Assembly (NCBI GenBank): GCA_031310005.1
Contig: CM062383.1
Location: 2,852,001-2,916,000, forward strand
DNA: 64,000 bases
Direction: 5' to 3'
Source: Dactylellina haptotyla
Lineage: Eukaryota; Ascomycota; Orbiliomycetes; Orbiliales; Orbiliaceae
Part shown: positions 35,944 through 45,763 of the stretch, in pieces
Layout of the letters: the number at the start of each line of letters is the position of its first letter
How positions within the stretch are numbered: the stretch's first letter is position 1
Position numbers and translations under genes: made by a program
Notes under the pieces: generated by a model
The model's database searches: none
The model's input: only the letters and a program-made list of their open reading frames with translations
What the model was told of the DNA's origin: nothing

Positions 35944-38256
35944 CTATCTTTTGTTTTGTTCCTCTTTTATTTTTAGAATGAGATTTTTTGTCTCGCTCGC
36001 AAAATACTGATGAGTAATGCTTGTCTCCTTCGTAAACGTCTCTTCAGACTCGATCATTACTGTCTGAAATGCAAAGTTCCTATTTGTCCGGCGACCCTTA
36101 GCGGAAACGACGAGATAGTCAGTTCCTAAAGTGGTGTTAAGTGTCGGGTATAACCGTATATCTAGTGATCCCATAGCACCAGCTTCGAGGGATATAGTGT
36201 TATTTGAAGCCCCGCTGACGACACCTTGGGCATCAACAGCCGTGATATCAAATGTGTCAGAGACATTATTAAGGTTTTTAATGCCGACAGAAATAACATC
36301 GGAATGGCCAGCTCTTATGTTCATGATCCTAGGCATGTTGATTTGTATTTTCGAAGGAGTGACGAGGTGGAGCCGAGCTCTTTGGAACGCCTCGCCCTTA
36401 TCATTAACTCCACTAAAGTATACCATGAAGTCGGTATCGGGTATCTCAGTAGCAACTCCTTGATATCTCGTTCCATGATGTCGACACCGCTCATCGACCC
36501 TTAGAGAATCCTGTTTTGCAATAAGTGTGTTGGTTTTGGTGCGGAATTCGAAGGCGCCGCTTGTGAAGTTCCCATGCACAACCGCTTCGACTTTTGTATT
36601 CTCCCCGACGATAGGTGAATCGAGAATTGGGAAATGGCCTTCGTGTCCAGGCCTGCCAGCTTCTTCGACGAAGTTAAAGGAGGATAGATACAGTTTGCTG
36701 TAACCAGATACCGAAAGCGTGTAGTTGTCAACAATATGCAACGCAATTCGATATAACCCAGTTCTGGTAATAGAAGACATGTTGAGAGCAACATTGTTGC
36801 TGATTTGTCGGATGTGAAAATCCCTGTTATCCGAGGAATTTGTAGGATACAACGATCCGTTAGGGAAGAAGAGTTCAAAAGACGAGACCCCACTTGCTGA
36901 TATAAGTACTGATTCGAGACTCGAGTCGACTGGGAAAGAATATTCGACAACAGAGCCATTCGAATTCCCATTTGGCGTCCCAGCGACGGATAGGACCTCG
37001 ACGTGACCTGGCTGTGCTATCATGTCAAGGAATTCAAGGGCATTGTTTGTGTCGTTCTCGCAAACCTTGAGGGCATGGCCACCGGTAGCTATCACAATAT
37101 CGTCCCAACTGTAACCTGACGTCTCATTTTGTTGAGTATCCCGCCGAATGATTTGAATCGAATGCATTTTATGTGAAGCCATAACCCTCGCTAGAATCCT
37201 TCTGTCTTCAGGAATATCTTCCGCAATCACGAAGGTGTGTGAATGGTGTCTCGAAGTATTTGCGACAGATCTTCGAGTAGGTCCAGATGGTAGCCGTTTG
37301 TCTGGTTGGATTAGATCCTTGATAGTATCCCATAGCGATCCCAAGCTCTTCGAGACAGAATTCTTTTTATACTTATTGCCGAACAATACTCGCGCCTCAT
37401 CGTACTCCAGCTTGTTAAATATTTCGTTTGTAAGATATATTTTGGTAGCATTGATTGAAACACCAGCTGCATCGTAGTGAAGGTCCTTGTGCGGCGAGAA
37501 GATGCAGCTAGTCGAGTCCTTGTTGATACCCTGTCCACGCCTTCTAAACCCCACGTCAAAGTCAGTAGACGATCCGTCCATCAGGCCACCGTGACTGCAT
37601 TTCCCTGCCTGGGGCTTCTTATAGTTCGGCTCGCCAGAGTAATATCCCGAGGTTAAGCTTCCGGTCTCCAAATTTTCATGGCAATGTCCGCACTCTCCCA
37701 TATCATTGCATTGGTTACAAGTGCTGATATTGGAAGATAGAGGGTATAGCATTGCACCTGATACACCGACTCCAGGGTGAGGTACGAGATCTACTCCCTG
37801 CGCTAGTAGCAATTCGATCCAATTACTGTGAGAGTAGAAATCTTGAAGCGTATGAAGAGCTTGTCCGATTGTTGATCTAGCTGTATGATACTGTTCCTCT
37901 TTCGTGAATCGGATAGTCTGATTTGCGAGATCTAGTAATCGCTCCTGCGCTTGAGTGAAACTCTCTCCGTCAAAGTGAAGTGCACCATCCGTCTGATTAT
38001 TATCCACCATCCCATTGGCGGTTGCTATCTCGTCGATTGCGTTGTTCATCATATACAGTTCGAGGGCTGTGAAGTCATCAACATCGAAACCAAACCAAGG
38101 AACCCAGAGCTCTTTGATGGCTCTCTCGGTTTGCTCGGCATGAGATATGCCTAGCGCACCGTTGAGGCTCTTCCATTTTTGAGGAATGAACGCACCGCTA
38201 GGACTTAGGAGTATCAGAAAGGATATTGATATTAAAAAAGTCTTTAGAGAGCACAT
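35944..38256 (-). CDS. Secreted Het-C/VWA7-like protein
   Basis: A single exon of 770 residues with a signal peptide (about 1-22, ending SPSGA). The motif GQALHTLQDFYSHSNWIEL (131-149) is the hallmark of the Het-C / VWA7 N-terminal domain, with His134, Asp139 and His143 placed like metal ligands. Two CxxC-type pairs (CNQCNDMGECGHC, about 184-196) follow. The central part reads HTFVIAEDIPEDRRIL and later ATGGHALKV, which match the second half of a von Willebrand A domain, but the first half with the DxSxS metal site is not present. The C-terminal 250 residues look like beta-sandwich repeats (IRAGHSDVISVGIKN). About a dozen N-glycosylation sequons fit secretion. Members are known from het-c of Neurospora and animal VWA7; the biochemical role is unknown. 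Confidence 0.8.
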   Translation of the reverse strand: MCSLKTFLISISFLILLSPSGAFIPQKWKSLNGALGISHAEQTERAIKELWVPWFGFDVDDFTALELYMMNNAIDEIATANGMVDNNQTDGALHFDGESFTQAQERLLDLANQTIRFTKEEQYHTARSTIGQALHTLQDFYSHSNWIELLLAQGVDLVPHPGVGVSGAMLYPLSSNISTCNQCNDMGECGHCHENLETGSLTSGYYSGEPNYKKPQAGKCSHGGLMDGSSTDFDVGFRRRGQGINKDSTSCIFSPHKDLHYDAAGVSINATKIYLTNEIFNKLEYDEARVLFGNKYKKNSVSKSLGSLWDTIKDLIQPDKRLPSGPTRRSVANTSRHHSHTFVIAEDIPEDRRILARVMASHKMHSIQIIRRDTQQNETSGYSWDDIVIATGGHALKVCENDTNNALEFLDMIAQPGHVEVLSVAGTPNGNSNGSVVEYSFPVDSSLESVLISASGVSSFELFFPNGSLYPTNSSDNRDFHIRQISNNVALNMSSITRTGLYRIALHIVDNYTLSVSGYSKLYLSSFNFVEEAGRPGHEGHFPILDSPIVGENTKVEAVVHGNFTSGAFEFRTKTNTLIAKQDSLRVDERCRHHGTRYQGVATEIPDTDFMVYFSGVNDKGEAFQRARLHLVTPSKIQINMPRIMNIRAGHSDVISVGIKNLNNVSDTFDITAVDAQGVVSGASNNTISLEAGAMGSLDIRLYPTLNTTLGTDYLVVSAKGRRTNRNFAFQTVMIESEETFTKETSITHQYFASETKNLILKIKEEQNKR

Positions 38257-40064
38257 TTTGAAGCGCTGAAAGGAAAGTAAGAATTAATAAATTAATATTA
38301 TTTGTATATATTAGCGGTAATCATAGGGCTATACGCCTATGCGCAGAAGTGAAGATGCGCATTCGTCTGACTGCAGTACTGATTGTAATCATAAACTGCG
38401 AGGCTCCACACCAGCTTTAATATATATACCACGAGGGCCTCGGAAATACTTGAATGCAGCCAATTCTATTTAAAGAAAGCATTTACCCAAGTAATGAATT
38501 ATATTAACTATTTATCTGCACGATGGCCGATCGATCTTGCCTAGAATTTCTTGTTTTACTTTTCCAGTTTCCAATATATCGGAGATACATCTGTCAAATA
38601 GGAGTACTTCCGCCCACAACGTTTGCCTATCGCGGAACGTCCCAGGGAACACCACATTCGAAATTCGGCTTGAAATCCCGACGAACTTTAAGCCTCTTAA
38701 GGAAAGTGATGTCAAATGGGGGGTGGACGCCTCGAGTCCCTTGGTGGTTCTGAGGTACTAGCGAGATTTATTCCGGGAAATTGCATTGCCTATTATCCCT
38801 TGGACAGAATGCCCTTTGGGGTTCATTAGCTGCGCATATGCGTCAATCTCAGCAGAATCTTGGAACTGCAAGGGCAAAACAAGAAACCTTTCACTGTTTC
38901 GCGACTGATACGGTATCGTCGATAGCGCGATAAGCAAGTGGCCACCGCGCAAATCTTTTCTCGAAACACAAGACGAAGATATTCAAACTACTGAACTAAT
39001 TCCTCGGATACCCGTAAATTCTCTTTAAAACGATAGGGAAATCCACGTTTTCCGCTTCCAAGCTTCCTAGATGGTCAACTACCGCTGCGAACTTTGAATT
39101 TGCTGTGGGGCCCTCGGTGCGTTGAACTCATTGGACCAACCTATTTGGGCAATCTCCATGCACTCCATGCTTCATATCTGCAAAAAGAATTTTATGCGTT
39201 GACAGGCCGCGCACAATGCCTCACAAACTGGACTGCTACCTTTAAGTCTAATGTGTAGATAAAAAAATATCTAATTCAGTCTAACTTGTTAGGCTAGGAC
39301 AAAATTTCATGCGGAAGGAAGCCGGTTAACCGAACTGGATCTCAGCCCTATATAGCTATAGGCATCAGAATCGACGCGATAGTGCCCGTTTAAGTATTGA
39401 TGTTCCACAGTATAAAACCGGTAAATGGTGTAAACTCTATAGATATAGCTAGGCTTAGTTTTGAGATATAGGTAAACTTCTTAAGCGTCCTTGAAATTAC
39501 AATCAGAAAGGCTCTTGGAATTGTACAATTTTTACTTTGATGTGGGAATGCATATTTTATCACCCACAAGCACTTAAATTGCCTGTGTTGTTTCCTGATT
39601 TTGTTATATTCTTGGGAGGCTGCCCAAATCCCACGAAGCCCAACTGGGCATAGACGTTTGTTAGTTTCGTTTCATCGTTCGTTTCATCGCTGGGCTCTTC
39701 GTTTGATCTTTCGCGATATTTTATCTGACATCCGCAAGATCCCCTGCGACTATTATATCAAGTCATAGGTCTTATATTCCTAAATCAAAATATCAAATGC
39801 AATAATATTTATAACTGCTATGGTTCTGGGTTCAAAATAGAGAATTATGGAGAATGATGCACGATTTAGCAGTAATATTAGCATCACCGACGATACGACT
39901 AATAGTCATATTAGATCAGAAAAATAAAATAACCGAAACGTCGGCAATATAAAAATTCCAATGCCTCGTGAACAAGATATTTAGGCAGCACAAAGATGAG
40001 TACTACGTACATGAACCGGTACTGCTAAAAAATTATTCGCTCGATCAAGAAATGATGAATCGAG
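38257..40064. other. AT-rich stretch of 1.8 kb, no gene seen
   Basis: Only short frames occur and there is no recognisable domain. High TA content is compatible with old repeat-induced point mutation, but no repeat partner is visible in the window. Confidence 0.5.
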
Positions 40065-41130
40065 CTAAGGCTCTTCTGGTGTGAACAACAAGATGACAAT
40101 TCGCAAGATGGCTACACCCGCAGCCCACCACATTCCTGGCATATTACCACTTTTGCCGTATTTGTATGCAAGCGCCAAACCAATGAACTTTTCGAGATAG
40201 CCGAGGGTGGCGAGCACGAATTTCACCTCGGGTCTAAGCTTCAACCGTATTTCGATAGAAACTGTGCCCGTCGTTCGGAAGGTGTTCTCAATTGAGAACC
40301 ATTGTCTTCGGCCGTATAGATCGATATCATGTCGGTTTTGGCTTCGTTCGCTTGGACTTGTGTACTAATTTGTAGCGGAATCATAAATTTATATCGTTAG
40401 AAACTCAGAACAGAATACAAATAGTTTAGATAAAGTTGAGCTTGATCGAAATATGTAACAGGTTAATATCGGGGGCTTTGGGGTAATCTGTGTGAGTCTA
40501 GGGACGAGACTAGACCTTGTTCACCCGCCCTCGTTTTTGTTTCCTCACCACATCACAAGGTCCAATACGCATCAACCTGCAAAACGTGCTCGGCTCAAGC
40601 TATAATCTGGCTATCGATTTAGTAACAACCCCATTGCTATTACTAGCTAATGATTAGGCTGGTCTTGCAAACTCGTATAGGCAGATTAGTACTTTTGTAA
40701 CGCATCTCGTGATGCAGAGCGCTAAGTGAACTGCGTATTTTGACAACCTTTTATAGATAGCAACGTTGCTGCGGGCATTGAAGCTAGTGGGTGAGAATTC
40801 TGATGAACAAATAATTGAAAGGGACATATGAATTGGCATATTATGAGATTTTTCTTAGAAGCAGTAAAAAAAATAAAATAAAATATTACTCACAATAACA
40901 GCTACCTTCCCGACTTTGTACCAAGTAATAGGTATAAGGGAGACAGGCAAGCGAGCTCTGATTTCACGAAGCCAAGTTTCATCATCAACTCGAACACTAA
41001 GATGACCTTGACGCTGAATCCGATCCATGATCAACTCTTGCCCAACATCATCATTTTTCCAATACTCCCAGACGTAAGTGGGATAAACGTATCGGAATGA
41101 CGGAGCAGCGAGACGTGTAGGGGTAGCCAT
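40065..41130 (-). CDS. Hypothetical protein with C-terminal membrane segments (exon structure partly open)
   Basis: Two minus-strand coding blocks look real. Exon A, 41130-40894 (79 codons), starts MATPTRLAAPSFRYVYPTYV and runs to a GTGAGT donor. Exon B, 40364-40065 (99 codons plus stop), starts after ACAAATTAG and reads HDIDLYGRRQWFSIENTFRT, then RLKLRPEVKFVLATLGYLE and a hydrophobic end WWAAGVAILRIVILLFTPEEP. Exon B has no ATG in frame, so it must be spliced to something upstream. The phases of A and B match (0/0), giving 178 residues, but the gap of 529 bases is long for this genome and may hide one more small exon. Family not recognised. Two hydrophobic stretches near the end suggest membrane association. 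Confidence 0.5.
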
Positions 41131-42091
41131 TGTTTAACTAGGATTGATTTTGAGGGGGTGGTAACTGGAGACAGAAGGTTGGTTACGAAGCTAGATTTTG
41201 ATCAACACGAACAAGAGGATTGTATGTAAAGCAAAATATATTGATTTAGTCTCGTTGCCAGACGTGCCATCGTGCTGATATTGATTAACTAAAAGCCCTG
41301 TTTTCATAATATCACTTTTCTGTTTCCAACAACCATTACCTATACGCTCTACGACTCTAGCCAACTATTAGACTAGCCACATAACCACAGAGCTCCATGT
41401 AAATTTCAGACAAAAGAATTATGCTTTTGTAATCAAGGTAGCTCTTCTAATTTTATCTTTTGACGGTTAAAGTATGACAAAACTTTATTAATTCGAATGT
41501 TTGCCGAGCTTTACAAAAACAAGGTTCATTAATATAGTGTACACACTGCAAATATCTAACCTACGTTGACTGATACTATGATCTTGATATCCTAGTACAC
41601 ATGATAGGTTTTACTATAATAGAGACCGATTAACAGGATATAATGTCTTCTCATTGATTGTGATGAGGCCTGGGGTGTTTCATAGAAATAAGAATAAGTA
41701 AGTATCCCAGTCACCTTATTTACCAGACATTTAACTCTACACAATCTCTTTGTGATAGTTATTGTCATGAGGAATAAACGCTGAGATAACCCTCCAAAGC
41801 GATATCTGTCGGAGTAATAGGAAAAGGCCCGAGGGTATAGGATAAAGATATTTGAGCCATATTTTCTAGTGGCTATGATAGTCTTTCTAAATGGCATTTG
41901 AAGTAATTTTGCGATATGGCAATATATAGAATTGATTTTGACTATTTTCCGATACAGCGGTATTGACACTATGTTGCCTACGTTAGAAAGTAGTCAAATC
42001 AAAACTTCGAATTGGTAACATTGGATAGATATTCCATTTTTAAAAGCACCTTAACTAGTTTTCCACAAAATGGCGTATTTGTGGTTCCTGC
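41131..42091. other. AT-rich intergenic, no supported gene
   Basis: A 125-codon minus frame at 41592-41969 is the longest; its composition is that of AT-rich noncoding DNA (many Ile, Tyr, Arg, Ser) and no motif is seen. Confidence 0.5.
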
Positions 42092-42727
42092 CTAGTTTCC
42101 ATCTCTTGACGAGCTTGTAATCCTATGTCTAGGCTTCGATCGTTGATAATATTGAGTGGATATACTCTGATTCATCGCAAGGTCTAGCGTTGAAGCTTCT
42201 AAACTTTTGAATGTAGTGTGTTTCAGGGGCCTTTGAAACTCTTCCAATCCCTCACAGCCGACATAAAACTTCACAAGACCTTTATAGCTTTCTGGGTAAA
42301 TAGCTTCATATAGCCCGGTAACTGTATTGCCGACGATTGAGGTTTCAAATCCATCGTCGTCAACAAGATAGGCTTTGGGGACTTCTGGACTATCCCTATG
42401 ACAAACAATAACTGCAAATGTTGCTTTATGTCAAAATAAATATCCAATTAATGTTGGGTGGGAATGTAACAAAAGAAGACAAAAACAAAGCCAGGAGGCA
42501 AATATCAAAACTAGCTTTGTATCGATGGAGATGTTGAACTCACTGCCAGCAAAATTAAATCTCTTTAGCTCCCTTGCCAGACTCTCTGGATCATCCTGAT
42601 TGAAATAGAAGGGCTTTGAATATGGTTCTGCTCCGTATGTGTGGTCCAGATAAATTGTTCTAACGCTCCCACCGAGGTGGTAAGGGTTTTTCGGAGGTTG
42701 ATAAGAACGGCTTGAAGCCAATCCCAT
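42092..42727 (-). CDS. Hypothetical protein, two exons
   Basis: Minus-strand exons 42727-42544 and 42411-42092 join across a 132-base intron (donor GTGAGT, acceptor TTGCAG) into 167 residues. The frame passes smoothly from KRFNFAG into IIVCHRDSPEVPKAYLVDDD, and both exons have protein-like composition, which supports the model. The product is soluble-looking, with a globular first 120 residues and a basic Ser/Arg tail. No family is recognised. It lies next to the hypothetical gene at 40065-41130 on the same strand in an AT-rich stretch, so both may belong to the accessory, lineage-specific part of the genome. Confidence 0.6.
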
Positions 42728-44064
42728 ATTGCAGTCTCTTATCGTAGAATCTTGTCAAAGTGAATCTTTGGTACGGTTGTTGAATGGATATCAGTGATGC
42801 CTGTATATTTCTGGTGTCGCGGTGCAGTCGGACTCGGATTGTTGTATGTCAGAGAAAGGTTTCGACTCAACTAACACTCCTCAAGGTACTGTAGTCAGAC
42901 ATTTGAGAATTTTGAGATCTTCGCGTTGAGCGCTTGGTGTACAAGACAAAGTGAGATGGTAAAATGATTGGTGCTCGGTGTCAGGTGGTGAGTGAGGCCT
43001 GTGAGGTCTGTGTTACATACGTGATGTGTAATTAGCTCAGAAATTACTCAACGTGTTGTATCGGGATTCTCGGGAGTTGACTACTTTGCTGAAATTGGCT
43101 GCTGAGCCCAGCTTAGTCCAAAGTTTAATGCATTAATGACGCCCATTCCAACATACGTAATTAATTTGTGTCAGCGATAATTAATTGTTAGAATGGCAGC
43201 TCCAACTAGTACCACCGGCAGCAAAGCCCAAATAGATGTTCGAGATATAGCATTTCAACTTGCCAGTGAAATGACTCTCCTATTGCTTTTAAGTGGACAC
43301 TGGAATTTCACATGTGACCACGGCTGGGTGATTGACTATATGACTATACATCTATGACCTCTCTTTTTTATCTCATGTTGTTAACATGTTATGATGTATG
43401 GACTCGCGTTATTTAAGAAACGTCGTAGTTCCTAGGAACGAGACTGGTTCCACAGCAATATGTTGCCGCCAACCCATAAACGTGATTCCAAGTATACTCC
43501 CAAACAATAAACAATGACGGCAGGTGAAGAGAACGAGCTGGTTATTGTCGTCCTTGGATTGGGTATTATATATTTGTTTTAGTCATTTAGATCTTTCGGA
43601 TAGAGTAATCTGGATCGACTTTACGACGCCGCACACTAGACCCAACAATTTTTTGATCAACTCGTATAGAACTAGCCAGTACCCCTGGTGTTATCTCCAG
43701 CGGACAACCCATCCCACCCAGGGCCAGGGCTCAGGCATTGTCGAGCCCTGCTCCCGCTCTGCACCTACACGGGTAGATACAGAGGCTAGTCTACTCTTAC
43801 GCTTCATTAAATCCTACTTGGGACTAAGGTGATTGGCAAATAAATATATGAAAGCAAGAATTGAATTTGGTAATTGATTATGTATGCGAATATTTCTAAA
43901 AAAAAAAATTGATGAATAAAAAAACCCATGCTCCGATATTTGACTCCATTAACATGCTTGAATTAATTCTCAAAAGCAATGATTAAATCATGAAAGCATT
44001 GACGATTTCGGTCCGAACACCCCGCGCTCCTTATATGTACAGGAAATTTCTTTCTCTTTTCTAT
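42728..44064. other. Intergenic with one possible short frame
   Basis: Apart from a 54-codon frame at 43193-43357 (listed separately), nothing recognisable is present. The stretch is AT-rich near 43840-43990, which is the 3' flank of the sugar transporter. Confidence 0.5.
43193..43357 (+). CDS. Possible small ORF or first exon, 54 codons
   Basis: An ATG opens a frame reading MAAPTSTTGSKAQIDVRDIA, then FQLASEMTLLLLLSGHWNF, with a stop after 54 codons. The Ala/Ser/Thr-rich start followed by an ordered-looking helix is what fungal N-termini often look like, so this could be a short gene or the first exon of a gene lost downstream. No splice partner was found. Confidence 0.25.
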   Translation: MAAPTSTTGSKAQIDVRDIAFQLASEMTLLLLLSGHWNFTCDHGWVIDYMTIHL

Positions 44065-45763
44065 TTATATCTTCTCGACATGCTCGATAGACTGCTTCTC
44101 AACACTCTCAGTGCCAGTGCGGATGGTTCCGTTGGTGGCATCGACGCTGGTCTTGTGGAACTTTCTGGCGGAGACCTTGTGCTCGAACAGGAGATCGAGT
44201 TCGATGTATGCACGGCCAGCTGGCTCAGGGAGTCTGAAGTAGCAGTAGACGATGCAGAAGAAGCAAGAAACAGCCCAGAAGAAACCGGCCTTTCCTTTCC
44301 AGTTCAGGGAGTCGGTGTTGACCAATCGAGGAGTGATGACGTTGTTAAGGATACCCATGATGTTGTAGAAGTTCCTAGCCAGAACAATAGACTTGGCCCT
44401 AAGACGGGTGGTGGACATTTCGGAGACAAGAGAATAGCAAACTGGACCGACGGTGATATCGTAGATGAGTGTGAAAACCAAAAGGGCTGCACCGGTAGCG
44501 ATACCCATATTGGCCTTTGGAATAGCGAGACAACCAATGACAATGAGAACGATAAAGAGACCAATGAGACCCCAGATGTAGAGCGTACGACGACCAACTC
44601 TAGTCATGAGACACCAAGAGGAGATGGTACCGCAGATACCCAAAGCGTATTGGCCCATGGTGAAATCGAAAGACTTGTCAACGGCGACGCCAGCTTGTTG
44701 AAGGAAGTAGATGCCTATTGGAATCTTGCATTAGTATTACATTTCAATTTTTGAAGGTGAACGTCAATGATAACTTACTGTAACCCATCAATCCAGAACC
44801 GCACATAGTTTGAATACCCCAGACCATGCAGGCGATTTCAGTTCGGCGAAGGTCGGTACCCTTGAAGCAATCCAGGTAGCTAGTACCGCTGGTGATTTCC
44901 TTCTCGAGCTCGTTGGTGCGAATCATAAGGGAGACTGTCTTTTGAATATCCAGGCCGGATCCAGCAGCGGTAAGACGACGGACAGAGTTCTCTGCGTCCT
45001 TGACGCGGTTCTGACGAACCAACCACCATGGAGATTCAGGAGCGAAGATGCAGCCGATGATGATTGGGACGGGCCAGATCCATTGGAGGGCATATGGGAT
45101 TCTGTAGGCCCATTGGTCTTCACGGCTGAGGAAGCCACGAAGAACCGCAGTGGAGGTCAATTGACCAATGACCCAACACAAGTTGACGAAGGTTGTGAGA
45201 TAAGCTCGGAGCGCCGTCGGGCAGACCTCGGAAGCATAGGCGGTGGTTAAGGTTTGGAAGACACCCCATGGGATACCCATCAGAATACATCCAACCAAAA
45301 GGACCTCGATGCTGTTTGAGAAAAAGGGAATGAAGATCAAAGCGGCGAGAAAGGTCAACGAGGCAATCATAGTCTTACGGTAACCGTACCTTTCGGAGAC
45401 GATACCGTTGATGAAGAGACCGATGATTTCACCGACGTAGGCACCGTTCGAGAGGGCGGTCTGCCAGCTCGCGGGGATGTTGTACGTGCCATCAGCCTGC
45501 TGGTAGCCGTACTTCTTGTTGAATTGAGGGAAGCCGAAGAAACTTGTGATCAAAACAACATCGAAACCTTCCATGATAATCGCACAGGACAGCAATACGG
45601 ACCAGCCGATGGCATGGGGGTACAGTTTGATGCCCTCTTTGAGGGTCATCTTGACCTCCTGGTCAGTAGCGAAAGCCGCCTCATCGACAATATTTGGGTC
45701 GATCTGCGAAATTCTTCTGTTAGTCGCCTCAGCGACGCCACTCGCCTCGCTTCCTCGTCTCAT
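44065..45763 (-). CDS. MFS sugar transporter, alpha-glucoside (maltose) type
   Basis: Two minus-strand exons, 45763-44779 and 44714-44065, give 544 residues. The 64-base intron (GTAAGT to AATAG) joins GLMGYS to IYFLQQAGV. Twelve helices are expected. Landmarks of the sugar-porter family are EGFDVVLITSFFGFPQFNKK in helix 1, SERYGYRKT after helix 2, PESPWWLV at the end of helix 6, and RRTLYIWGLIG after helix 8. The sequence IPASWQTALSNGAYVGEIIG is typical of fungal MAL/AGT1-like alpha-glucoside:proton symporters. I chose the second in-frame ATG (45763, MRRGSEASGVAE); the first at 45829 would add a hydrophobic leader unusual for the family. The substrate (maltose or related) is inferred from subfamily resemblance. 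Confidence 0.9.

Noticed and set aside
41592-41969. 125-codon minus frame
   Set aside because: Amino acid make-up mirrors AT-rich noncoding DNA and no motif or splice partner is visible.
43990-44754. 254-codon plus-strand frame opposite the sugar transporter
   Set aside because: Asp/Glu/Thr-rich shadow of transmembrane codons; the minus strand encodes a clear MFS protein.
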